Source: an uncultured Erythrobacter sp.
GTDB taxonomy: Bacteria; Pseudomonadota; Alphaproteobacteria; Sphingomonadales; Sphingomonadaceae
Direction: 5' to 3'
DNA: 9,318 nucleotides
NCBI GenBank assembly: GCA_947258465.1
Contig: CAMYIQ010000028.1
Location: 1 to 9,318 of the forward strand
This document shows positions 1 through 6,468 of this stretch, piece after piece; the stretch's first letter is position 1, and every line of letters begins with the position of its first letter. The position numbers and the translations under genes were made by a program. The notes under the pieces are model-generated. The model searched no databases. It saw only the letters and a list, made by a program, of their open reading frames with translations, and was not told where the DNA came from.

Positions 1-464
1 CCGAGCAATTCGAACAGCGCAATGTGAAGCCTCTCGGGCTTTCGACCGATACGGTCGAGGAGCATTGCAGGTGGGTAAAGGACGTCGATGAGACGCAGGG
101 TGTAACGCTTCGATTCCCGATCGTTGCCGATCCCGATCTGAAGATCGCCCGGCTTTACGACATGATTCATCCGGACGAGAGCGAGACGGCCGCTGTCCGT
201 TCCGTTTTCATCATCGATCCGCAGAACAGGATCCGCCTGACGATGACTTATCCGATGAGTGTCGGGCGCAATTTCGATGAAATTCTGCGCGTCATCGACA
301 GCCTCCAGACCGGTGATCGGGCGGGGATCGCCACGCCCGCGAACTGGATGCCCGGCGAGGATGTGATCATCCCGCCTTCGGTCAGCGATGAAGAGGCGCG
401 TGAGAAATTCCCGCAAGGGTTCGAGACGATCAAACCCTATCTGCGCACCACACAGCTAGGTTGA
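1..464 (+). CDS. 1-Cys peroxiredoxin (Prx6 type), 3' part only
   Basis: This is the C-terminal part of a thiol peroxidase that reduces hydrogen peroxide and organic hydroperoxides in the cytoplasm. The frame is open from base 3 and continues past the window start, so about 153 residues are visible. Roughly 60 N-terminal residues, including the peroxidatic cysteine, lie outside. The visible part opens with the RNVKPLGLSTD strand typical of Prx6-class enzymes. It then has the VRSVFIIDP strand carrying a conserved arginine, the segment MTYPMSVGRNFDEILR, and the long C-terminal extension TPANWMPGEDVIIPP, which separates 1-Cys Prx6 enzymes from short 2-Cys AhpC proteins. A GTG at 24 could be misread as a start, but homology continues upstream of it. 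It is followed after 77 bases by the cytochrome bd genes on the same strand; whether they share a transcript is not shown. Confidence 0.9.
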   Translation, partial: EQFEQRNVKPLGLSTDTVEEHCRWVKDVDETQGVTLRFPIVADPDLKIARLYDMIHPDESETAAVRSVFIIDPQNRIRLTMTYPMSVGRNFDEILRVIDSLQTGDRAGIATPANWMPGEDVIIPPSVSDEEAREKFPQGFETIKPYLRTTQLG

Positions 465-541
465 GGGCTGCTGGGACGCGTCCTCTTGCTCCGCCCTGCG
501 GTCGCGTCCTAGACCCATGCACAGATTGACAAGGTAGGCCC

Positions 542-1984
542 ATGTTCGAACAGTTCGACGCCCTCTTGCTTGCACGTATCCAGTTCGCCTTCACGGTGAG
601 CTTTCACTTCTTCTTTCCGGCCTTCACGATCGGGCTCGCGAGCTTTCTGATGGTGCTCGAGGGGCTGTGGCTCAAGACCGGCAAGCAGCTTTATCTCGAA
701 CTGTTCAAATACTGGGTGAAGATCTTCGCCATCGTATTCGCGATGGGCGTCGTGTCCGGCATCGTCATGAGCTACCAGTTCGGCACCAACTGGGCCGTAT
801 TCTCCGACGTTGCCGGGCCGGTGATCGGGCCGCTCATGGCCTATGAAGTGCTGACCGCCTTTTTCCTCGAAGCGGGGTTCCTGGGGGTAATGCTGTTTGG
901 CATGAACAAGGTCGGCAAGAAGCTGCATTTCTTCGCGACCTGCATGGTGGCCCTGGGCACCTTCGTGTCCGCTTTCTGGATCCTGTCGGTGAATAGCTGG
1001 ATGCAGACGCCCACCGGATTCGAAATGGCTGCCAACGGGCAGATTCTCCCGGGCGAAAGCTGGTGGGACATCGTCTTCAATCCGAGCTTTCCCTATCGCC
1101 TGGTCCATACGGTCCTGGCTGCTTATCTGACCACTGCCTTCGTGGTGGGCGGGGTGGGGGCGTGGCACCTGCTCAAGGACCGGGCCAACCTCCATGCGCG
1201 CAAGATGTTCTCGATGGCGATGTGGATGGCCGCGATCGTCACACCGCTGCAAATCTACGCGGGCGATCTTCACGGCCTCAATACGTTGGAACACCAGCCG
1301 CAGAAGGTCATGGCCATGGAAGGCCATTTCCAGAGCCATCCCGATGGTGCGCCGCTGATCCTGTTCGGCATTCCCGACAGCGAAGAAAAGACGGTCAAAT
1401 ACGCGATCCAAATCCCGAAGGCGTCCTCGCTGATCCTCAAGCACGATCTCGACGCGCCGCTGGCCGGACTCGATACCATTCCCGATGACGAAGAGCCGCC
1501 GGTGGGGATGGTCTTCTGGTCGTTCCGCATCATGGTCGGCCTTGGCTTTGCCATGCTCGGAATCGGTCTGTGGAGCCTCTACGCACGATGGCGAAAGAGG
1601 CTCTACGATTTGCCGCTGCTACACAAGGCGGCGGTCGTCATGGGGCCATCTGGCTTCGTCGCCGTGCTGGCAGGCTGGATAACTACCGAAGTCGGACGCC
1701 AACCTTACGTCGTTTACGGCTTGCTCAGGACCGCCGACGCGGCGAGCCCGCTCGACGCGCCCGCTGTGGCCGGTTCGCTGCTGGCATTTATTGTCGTCTA
1801 TTTCGCCGTCTTCGGCATCGGCATCTGGTATATCCTGCGCTTGATGAGCCATACACCGCATGTCGGCGAACTGGGTGCGAAGCGCGGCGATACGGGGCCG
1901 ATCCGCACTGCCGGTATCACGCCCGGCCCCACCCAGAATCCGAGCCATGATGAACCGCTGCCGACAGAAAAGGAGGGTGAATGA
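542..1984 (+). CDS. cydA: Cytochrome bd quinol oxidase subunit I, cyanide-insensitive (CioA) type
   Basis: This is the large haem-carrying subunit of a bd-type terminal oxidase in the inner membrane, which oxidises quinol and reduces oxygen to water. At 480 residues it has about nine hydrophobic spans. Residues matching the E. coli haem ligands are visible: His22 (in FHFFFP), His189 (in RLVHT) and Met331 (in FRIMVG). Acidic residues Glu102 and Glu110 sit in the expected helix. The quinol-binding loop holds GDLHGLNTLEHQPQK, with Lys255 and Glu260 matching E. coli Lys252 and Glu257. The loop lacks the long C-terminal insert of the E. coli enzyme, which marks the short-Q-loop CioA class. The usual GRQPW motif reads GRQPY (385-389). 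The last 45 or so residues are polar and probably disordered. A possible ribosome site, AAGGTAGG, lies at 531-538, just before the ATG. The stop overlaps the start of cydB. Confidence 0.97.
   Translation: MFEQFDALLLARIQFAFTVSFHFFFPAFTIGLASFLMVLEGLWLKTGKQLYLELFKYWVKIFAIVFAMGVVSGIVMSYQFGTNWAVFSDVAGPVIGPLMAYEVLTAFFLEAGFLGVMLFGMNKVGKKLHFFATCMVALGTFVSAFWILSVNSWMQTPTGFEMAANGQILPGESWWDIVFNPSFPYRLVHTVLAAYLTTAFVVGGVGAWHLLKDRANLHARKMFSMAMWMAAIVTPLQIYAGDLHGLNTLEHQPQKVMAMEGHFQSHPDGAPLILFGIPDSEEKTVKYAIQIPKASSLILKHDLDAPLAGLDTIPDDEEPPVGMVFWSFRIMVGLGFAMLGIGLWSLYARWRKRLYDLPLLHKAAVVMGPSGFVAVLAGWITTEVGRQPYVVYGLLRTADAASPLDAPAVAGSLLAFIVVYFAVFGIGIWYILRLMSHTPHVGELGAKRGDTGPIRTAGITPGPTQNPSHDEPLPTEKEGE
1971..1976 (+). 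promoter_or_regulatory. Ribosome binding site deciding the cydB start
   Basis: A perfect AGGAGG lies inside the last codons of cydA. Two adjacent ATG codons follow at 1981 and 1984. The spacing is 4 bases to the first and 7 to the second. The longer spacing is closer to the usual optimum, so the second ATG is favoured. Confidence 0.7.
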
Positions 1985-2979
1985 TGGATCTCACCGTCAT
2001 TTGGGCATTTATCATTGCCTTTGCTGTGTTCGCCTATGTCGTGATGGACGGGTTCGATCTGGGCATCGGTATCCTTTTCCCGACCTTCGATGTGGGCCGT
2101 GAACGCGACCGGGCGATGAATTCGATCGCGCCCGTATGGGACGGCAACGAAACCTGGCTCGTGCTCGGCGGCGGCGGGCTGTTCGCAGCCTTTCCGCTTG
2201 CCTATGCCGTCATTCTGCCCGCGACCTACCCGCTGATCATCGCAATGCTGCTGGGGCTGGTCTTTCGCGGCGTGGCATTCGAATATCGCTGGCGCGATCC
2301 GGGGCACAGGCGTTTGTGGGATGCGGCCTTCACCGGCGGTTCGCTGGTCGCGGCCATGGCCCAGGGCATGACGCTGGGCGCATTGCTGCAGGGTATCGAA
2401 GTGGTCGATCGGGCCTATGCCGGAAGCTGGTTCGACTGGCTGACGCCCTATACATTGCTGTGCGGTCTCGGCGTCGTCGCCGGCTATGCGCTGCTCGGCA
2501 GCACCTGGCTGATCTGGAAGCTCGACGGGCCGGGCCAGGCCCATGCCCGAAAGCTCGCCCTGCGTTCGGCTCTTGCAACCATCGTGCTGATGGGGGCGAT
2601 CAGCCTGTATAACGTGTTCCTCAACGCCGAATATGCCGAACGCTGGCTGACTGCGCCGGAAATCTACCTTGCCGCGCCCGTTCCGATCCTGACCGCCATC
2701 ATCGCGCTGTCGATGATCCAGGCCATCCGCAAGGCCCGGAACAGCAAGCCGTTCTGGCTTTCCATCGCGCTGTTCTTTTTCGGAATGGCCGGGCTGGGCG
2801 TGACGATGTGGCCCTATGTAGTGCCGCCCGGCGTGACCATCTGGGATGCCGCCGCACCCGAGCGGAGCCAGATCTTCATGCTGATCGGTGTCGCCATCAC
2901 CTTGCCGCTCATCATTGCCTATACGGCCTGGGCCTATTGGGTCTTTCGCGGCAAGGTCGCCGACGAGGGCTATCATTGA
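1984..2979 (+). CDS. cydB: Cytochrome bd quinol oxidase subunit II, CioB type
   Basis: This is the second membrane subunit of the bd oxidase, which pairs with subunit I in the inner membrane. From the ATG at 1984 it is 331 residues, about the length usual for CioB proteins and shorter than E. coli CydB (379). The N-terminal helix carries VVMDGFDLGIGILFP, the family signature, followed by WDGNETWLVLGGGGLFAAFP, also highly conserved. About eight hydrophobic spans follow, the last one near the C terminus (IFMLIGVAITLPLIIAYTAWAYW). Two ATG codons are in frame at 1981 and 1984; the first overlaps the cydA stop and the second has better spacing from AGGAGG. Either choice changes the protein by one methionine. 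The tight junction points to cotranscription and coupled translation with cydA. No cydDC haem/thiol exporter genes are adjacent. Confidence 0.96.
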   Translation: MDLTVIWAFIIAFAVFAYVVMDGFDLGIGILFPTFDVGRERDRAMNSIAPVWDGNETWLVLGGGGLFAAFPLAYAVILPATYPLIIAMLLGLVFRGVAFEYRWRDPGHRRLWDAAFTGGSLVAAMAQGMTLGALLQGIEVVDRAYAGSWFDWLTPYTLLCGLGVVAGYALLGSTWLIWKLDGPGQAHARKLALRSALATIVLMGAISLYNVFLNAEYAERWLTAPEIYLAAPVPILTAIIALSMIQAIRKARNSKPFWLSIALFFFGMAGLGVTMWPYVVPPGVTIWDAAAPERSQIFMLIGVAITLPLIIAYTAWAYWVFRGKVADEGYH

Positions 2980-3107
2980 TGACCCCGCTGCCGGAACGGG
3001 AACCGCCCCTGTGGCGGCGCCTGGCCTGGATGGCGGCAATCTGGGTGGCGAGCGTGGCTGTGCTCGGGGCCATCGCCTGGATCATCAGGCTGTGGCTGGC
3101 TCCATGA
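2979..3107 (+). CDS. Small single-span membrane protein of the bd oxidase operon (DUF2474/CydX-like)
   Basis: This short gene encodes 42 residues and starts with an ATG that overlaps the cydB stop codon (TGATG). The protein has a polar proline-rich head (MTPLPEREPP), then LWRRLAWM, and one hydrophobic helix of about 20 residues running through IWVASVAVLGAIAWIIRLW. That layout, length and position directly after cydB match the DUF2474 family and the general CydX pattern. CydX-like proteins are small subunits that stabilise the haems of bd oxidases in other bacteria; that this one does so is inference. No separate strong ribosome site is seen, so translation is probably coupled to cydB. Such genes are often missed because of their size. 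The family assignment is from memory of the pattern, not from a search. Confidence 0.82.
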   Translation: MTPLPEREPPLWRRLAWMAAIWVASVAVLGAIAWIIRLWLAP

Positions 3108-3125
3108 TATAAGCCGCCGAGGCTC

Positions 3126-3818
3126 CTAGATCGCGAAGGCGATCCGGTGATTTGGGGCGTAGCGAAGTGTCATCGTGGTTACAGGACGATCGTCGAGCCA
3201 TGTGGTCCGTTCCATCGTAAGCAGCGCCTTGCCATCGATCGTGTCGAGCATTGCGGCCGTGTGCCGATCGGCATTGGTCGCCAGCAATGCCACCTCGCCG
3301 CGTGTGAAAGGCACGGTTCGCACCAGCCATTCATTGGCGCTCAGCGCGCCGAGGTCGGCATGTTCGAACTGCGGAACCGTGGCGAGATTGATCCAGCGGG
3401 TCTCGAACGCGAACGGGGCTTCATCGGCCAGATGCAGCGTCTCGAGATAGACGGAACGCGCATCGCCCACAGCCTTCAGACGTTCCACCACCTCTGGAGG
3501 CGGCGATGCCAGCTTTCGCTCGATGATCTCGCAGCGATAGGCGCTACCGGCCTCTTCAACCTGTTCGCGCAGCAGTTGGATGCGCAAGCTCGCCTGCGGT
3601 AGCGGCAGCGGGCGCACACGCGTGCCACCCTTGCGTTTGCGCTCTACCAGGCCTTCCTCGGCCAATGCCTGCAATGCGCGATTCACCGTGGTGCGTGAAC
3701 AGCCATATTCCTCCGCGAAATCGGCCTCGCCCGGGATGAGTTCGCCCAGCTTCCATTCGCCTGCGACGATGCGCGCGCGGATCGCTTCACGGATGCCGCG
3801 ATGGGTGTTCGGATTCAC
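3126..3818 (-). CDS. hutC: Histidine utilisation repressor HutC (GntR family)
   Basis: This is a cytoplasmic DNA-binding regulator expected to repress the hut genes until urocanate, the first intermediate of histidine breakdown, binds it. It has 230 residues, normal for HutC. The N-terminal winged helix-turn-helix (about residues 5-70) includes GELIPGEADFAEEYGCSRTT and VNRALQALAEEGLVERKRKGGTRV, the standard GntR pattern. A UTRA effector-binding domain follows (about 85-225), with ETRWINLATVPQFEHADL and a C-terminal YAPNHRIAF. I chose the GTG at 3818 because it overlaps the hutF stop (GTGA) and gives the usual HutC N terminus. The frame is open 34 codons further upstream, but that part lies inside hutF and has no GntR similarity. 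It is the second gene of the hutF arm, so it is probably autoregulated through the operator at 5207-5224. Confidence 0.94.
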   Translation of the reverse strand: MNPNTHRGIREAIRARIVAGEWKLGELIPGEADFAEEYGCSRTTVNRALQALAEEGLVERKRKGGTRVRPLPLPQASLRIQLLREQVEEAGSAYRCEIIERKLASPPPEVVERLKAVGDARSVYLETLHLADEAPFAFETRWINLATVPQFEHADLGALSANEWLVRTVPFTRGEVALLATNADRHTAAMLDTIDGKALLTMERTTWLDDRPVTTMTLRYAPNHRIAFAI

Positions 3819-5185
3819 AGCGCCGCGCCAAGCTCGCGGATCGTGCGAGCAAAACGGGATCGGATCTCGACAGCGCGGCGATGTTCGCCGTCCTGGACGA
3901 TATGTCGGCCTGCCGACCACACATCGCTGACCGCGCGCGCTTCAACTCCGAATATCCACGCATCGAGCCGCTGGTCCGCCTGAGGCCAGTCGAGGAAGGG
4001 CAGGTGGTCGCGCAATGCTACGATATCGGCCAGCTTGCCTGTCTCGATCGATCCCGCATTGCGTCCGATCGCCTGCGCGCCGCCACGCGCGGCACGTTCG
4101 TAAAGGTAACGTCCATTGGAGCGGGTGGCGTCGTCGGTCAGCACGGCACGCTGGCGATGGGCCAGGCGCTGCGCGACTTCAAGCATGCGCAGTTCTTCCG
4201 CAAGCGAGATTCGGATGTTCGAATCAGAACCAATTCCGATGCGCCCTTGCGCCGCGAGATAATCGCGCGCCGGGAAAATACCGTCGCCGAGATTAGCCTC
4301 GGTCGTCGGGCACAGACCTGCGACCGCACACGAATCCGCAAGGTCGGATGTTTCCCTCGCATCGAGATGCGTGGCATGAATGAGGCACCAGCGCCTGTCG
4401 ACAGGCAGGTTGTCGAGCAGCCAGCGCACCGGGCGCGCGCCGAGATGGGCCTCGACCTCTTCGACTTCCTTTACCTGTTCGGCGGCATGGATGTGAATCG
4501 GGCCGTCCGGGCACAGCGCCTGGCATATATCGAGCCCCTCGCGATCCACCGCGCGCAGCGAATGCGGGGCCACGCCAAGCCGGAAGTCGGCTGGCATGTC
4601 GCGCGCGCATGCCGAGATCCGAGCGTAAAGCGTTTCGAATGCGGCAGCCGAACTGCCGAAGCGTAGTTGCCCCTCCTGCAACGGGCGCCCGTCGAGCCCG
4701 CCATAGGTATAAAGCACCGGCAGATGCGTCAGGCCGATCCCGCTCGCCTCGCTCGCCGCGAAAATACATTGCGAGGTTTCGGCTGTGTTGTCGAAATGCC
4801 TGCCGCCGACTTGGTGATGGAGGTAATGGAACTCTGCCGAAGCGGTGTAGCCTGCTTCTGCCATTTCGAGCTGCACCAGTGCGGCGATCGACTCGATATG
4901 GTCCGGCGTAAGAATGTCGAGGAAGCGATACATGACCTGCCGCCAGGTCCAGAAATCATCTGCCCCGGCGGGGCCGCGGGCTTCGGCCAACCCCGCCATC
5001 GCGCGCTGGAAACTATGGGTGTGGACATTGGCCATACCGGGCAGCGCCGTGCCGACCGCCGCCGCTGCATCGAAGCCGCGAGGCGAGATTTCGGCAATTA
5101 CCCCCCTTTCGTCCACATGGATTGCGTGATCCGCCAGCCAGCCCGAGGGCGTGAGGACCTGCCGCGCCGAAATTATGCTTCCCAT
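3815..5185 (-). CDS. hutF: Formimidoylglutamate deiminase HutF
   Basis: This cytoplasmic amidohydrolase-superfamily enzyme hydrolyses N-formimidoyl-L-glutamate to N-formyl-L-glutamate and ammonia, the fourth step of the five-step histidine pathway. It has 456 residues, the usual length. Visible metal and catalytic residues are the His55-x-His57 pair in ANVHTHSFQRAM, His233 and Glu236 in HIHAAEQ, His270 in LIHATHL and Asp321 in GIGSDSNIRIS. The C-terminal SIETGKLADIVAL is the typical closing strand of the family. I chose the ATG at 5185, which begins MGSIISARQVLTPSGW like other HutF proteins. AAAGG lies 11 bases upstream of it. A GTG at 5242 and an ATG at 5221 are also in frame but lie in or beyond the putative operator. 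The stop overlaps the hutC start. Together with hutG it defines the formylglutamate branch of the pathway. Confidence 0.95.
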   Translation of the reverse strand: MGSIISARQVLTPSGWLADHAIHVDERGVIAEISPRGFDAAAAVGTALPGMANVHTHSFQRAMAGLAEARGPAGADDFWTWRQVMYRFLDILTPDHIESIAALVQLEMAEAGYTASAEFHYLHHQVGGRHFDNTAETSQCIFAASEASGIGLTHLPVLYTYGGLDGRPLQEGQLRFGSSAAAFETLYARISACARDMPADFRLGVAPHSLRAVDREGLDICQALCPDGPIHIHAAEQVKEVEEVEAHLGARPVRWLLDNLPVDRRWCLIHATHLDARETSDLADSCAVAGLCPTTEANLGDGIFPARDYLAAQGRIGIGSDSNIRISLAEELRMLEVAQRLAHRQRAVLTDDATRSNGRYLYERAARGGAQAIGRNAGSIETGKLADIVALRDHLPFLDWPQADQRLDAWIFGVEARAVSDVWSAGRHIVQDGEHRRAVEIRSRFARTIRELGAAL

Positions 5186-5250
5186 TGGCCGTTGCGCCTT
5201 TCTAATATTATGTGCATACATAATCACACAGAGAGGAGCCACGCAAGTCC
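5186..5250. promoter_or_regulatory. Divergent hutF/hutI promoter region
   Basis: These 65 bases separate two divergent start codons and must carry the promoters of both hut arms if each is transcribed as a unit. The middle (about 5199-5224) is clearly richer in A/T than the surroundings. TTGCGC at 5192-5197 with CATACA or CATAAT (5215-5224) could serve the plus strand. TTGCGT on the minus strand, near 5243-5248, could serve hutF. These hexamers are poor matches and the transcription starts are not determined. AGGAG at 5234-5238 lies 12 bases before the hutI ATG, a somewhat long gap. Confidence 0.6.
5207..5224. promoter_or_regulatory. Putative HutC operator (inverted repeat)
   Basis: The sequence ATTATGTGCATACATAAT has two perfect 7-base arms (ATTATGT and ACATAAT) around a 4-base centre. 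It contains the GT...AC core expected of operators for the HutC subfamily of GntR regulators. It sits between the divergent hutF and hutI genes and overlaps the likely -10 regions, where a bound repressor would block both. Binding by the HutC encoded here is inferred from position and symmetry. Confidence 0.7.
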
Positions 5251-6468
5251 ATGACGGGTCGAGTGTTCATCAATTGCAGAGCCGCGACGATGGTTGCGGA
5301 TGAAGTCGGCTATGGGCTGATCGACGATGCGGCGATCGTGGTCGATGAAGGGCGGATTGCCTGGATTGGGCCGCGTGGCGTGCTTCCCCGGGACCTTGAT
5401 CGTTGGGAAAGCGTCGATCTCGGCGATGCGCTCGTCACGCCGGCGCTGGTGGACTGCCACACCCACATCGTCTTCGGTGGTGATCGCAGCCGCGAATTCG
5501 CGCTGCGCCTGGAAGGTGCAAGCTATGAGGAGATCGCGAAGGCAGGGGGCGGGATCCGCTCGACGGTCGCTGCCACCCGCGAGGCCGCCGAGGAAGATCT
5601 GCTGGTCAGCGCCCTGCGCCGGGTGGACGATTTGATCGCAGACGGTGTTGCGGTCATTGAGATCAAGTCCGGATACGGTCTCACCATCGAACACGAGATG
5701 CGCATGCTTCGCGTCGCGCGGGCGATCGAAGCCGAACGCCCCGTTCGCATCGTGACAAGCTGGCTTGCTGCCCATGCGCTGCCGCCCGAATTCGAGGGCG
5801 AGGCCGACCGTTATATCGACGAGATTGTCATTCCGGGCCTCCAGGCCGCCGCTGCCGAGGGTCTGGTCGATGCCGTCGACGGGTTCTGCGAAGGGATCGG
5901 GTTCAGCCCGGCGCAAATCCGCCGCGTATTCGAAACGGCGCGTGATCTTGGCATCCGTGTCAAACTGCATGCCGAGCAATTGAGCGATCTCAAGGGCGCG
6001 GTGCTGGCCGCCGACTACGATGCCTTGTCCGCCGATCACCTGGAATGGTTGGCACCTGGGGACGCCGCTAAGCTAGCTGAAAAAAATGTGGTGGCGGTGC
6101 TTCTCCCCGGGGCTTTCTATGCCCTGCGCGAAACGCGCCTGCCGCCGATGGAGGCGCTACGCGAGGCGGGTGTCGCGATGGCGCTGGCCACCGATTGCAA
6201 CCCTGGAAGCTCGCCGCTCTCTTCGCTGCGGCTGGCCATGAACATGGGCTGCACCTTGTTCCGCATGACTGCCGAAGAAGCGCTGGCGGGGGCGACGCGG
6301 AACGGGGCGAAGGCGCTCGGGCTGGAAGCCGATTACGGCACGATCGAGGCAGGTAAACGCGCCGACCTTGCGGTGTGGGATGCGCCCCACCCGGACTATC
6401 TCAGCTATTGGATCGGCGGACGTCTGCTGCGCGGCCGCATTGTTGCAGGAACCCACTACCATGCGTGA
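5251..6468 (+). CDS. hutI: Imidazolonepropionase HutI
   Basis: This cytoplasmic metal-dependent amidohydrolase opens the ring of 4-imidazolone-5-propionate to give N-formimidoyl-L-glutamate, the third step of histidine breakdown. It has 405 residues, normal for the family. Metal and active-site residues are visible: His70-x-His72 in VDCHTHIVFGGDR, His175 in AAHALPPE, His240 in KLHAEQ, His263 in SADHLEW and Asp315 in ATDCNPGSSP. IEIKSGYGLT (136-145) is another strong HutI signature. The ATG at 5251 follows AGGAG at 5234-5238 and gives the expected N terminus. It is the first gene of the plus-strand hut arm. Its last codons overlap the hutH start by 8 bases. Confidence 0.96.
   Translation: MTGRVFINCRAATMVADEVGYGLIDDAAIVVDEGRIAWIGPRGVLPRDLDRWESVDLGDALVTPALVDCHTHIVFGGDRSREFALRLEGASYEEIAKAGGGIRSTVAATREAAEEDLLVSALRRVDDLIADGVAVIEIKSGYGLTIEHEMRMLRVARAIEAERPVRIVTSWLAAHALPPEFEGEADRYIDEIVIPGLQAAAAEGLVDAVDGFCEGIGFSPAQIRRVFETARDLGIRVKLHAEQLSDLKGAVLAADYDALSADHLEWLAPGDAAKLAEKNVVAVLLPGAFYALRETRLPPMEALREAGVAMALATDCNPGSSPLSSLRLAMNMGCTLFRMTAEEALAGATRNGAKALGLEADYGTIEAGKRADLAVWDAPHPDYLSYWIGGRLLRGRIVAGTHYHA

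Noticed and set aside
474..483. Palindrome GGACGCGTCC after the peroxiredoxin gene
   Set aside because: It has no loop and no T-run, so it does not look like a terminator. An operator role cannot be supported from one short GC-rich copy.
526..531. Perfect -35 hexamer TTGACA just before cydA
   Set aside because: It is only 10 bases from the start codon, so a matching -10 would fall inside the gene with no good hexamer there.
509..1444. 311-codon open frame on the minus strand opposite cydA
   Set aside because: A shadow of cydA with low-complexity charged composition and no recognisable domain.
1798..3039. 413-codon open frame on the minus strand opposite cydA and cydB
   Set aside because: It lies opposite two clear membrane-protein genes, its translation is rich in G, P, H, R and D/E with no family resemblance, and GC-rich codon use commonly opens such shadow frames.
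3112..3124. Small hairpin AGCC-GCCGA-GGCT between the convergent operons
   Set aside because: Only four base pairs and no T-run on either strand; too weak to call a terminator.
3881..4666. 261-codon open frame on the plus strand opposite hutF
   Set aside because: The complement of hutF, with scattered arginine-rich composition and no motif.
5186..5242. Longer hutF starts at GTG 5242 or ATG 5221
   Set aside because: The extra residues do not resemble HutF N termini and the codons lie in or beyond the operator; the ATG at 5185 gives the usual protein.
5224..6039. 271-codon open frame on the minus strand opposite hutI
   Set aside because: Fully explained as the complement of hutI; no domain seen and it would run through the hut promoter region.
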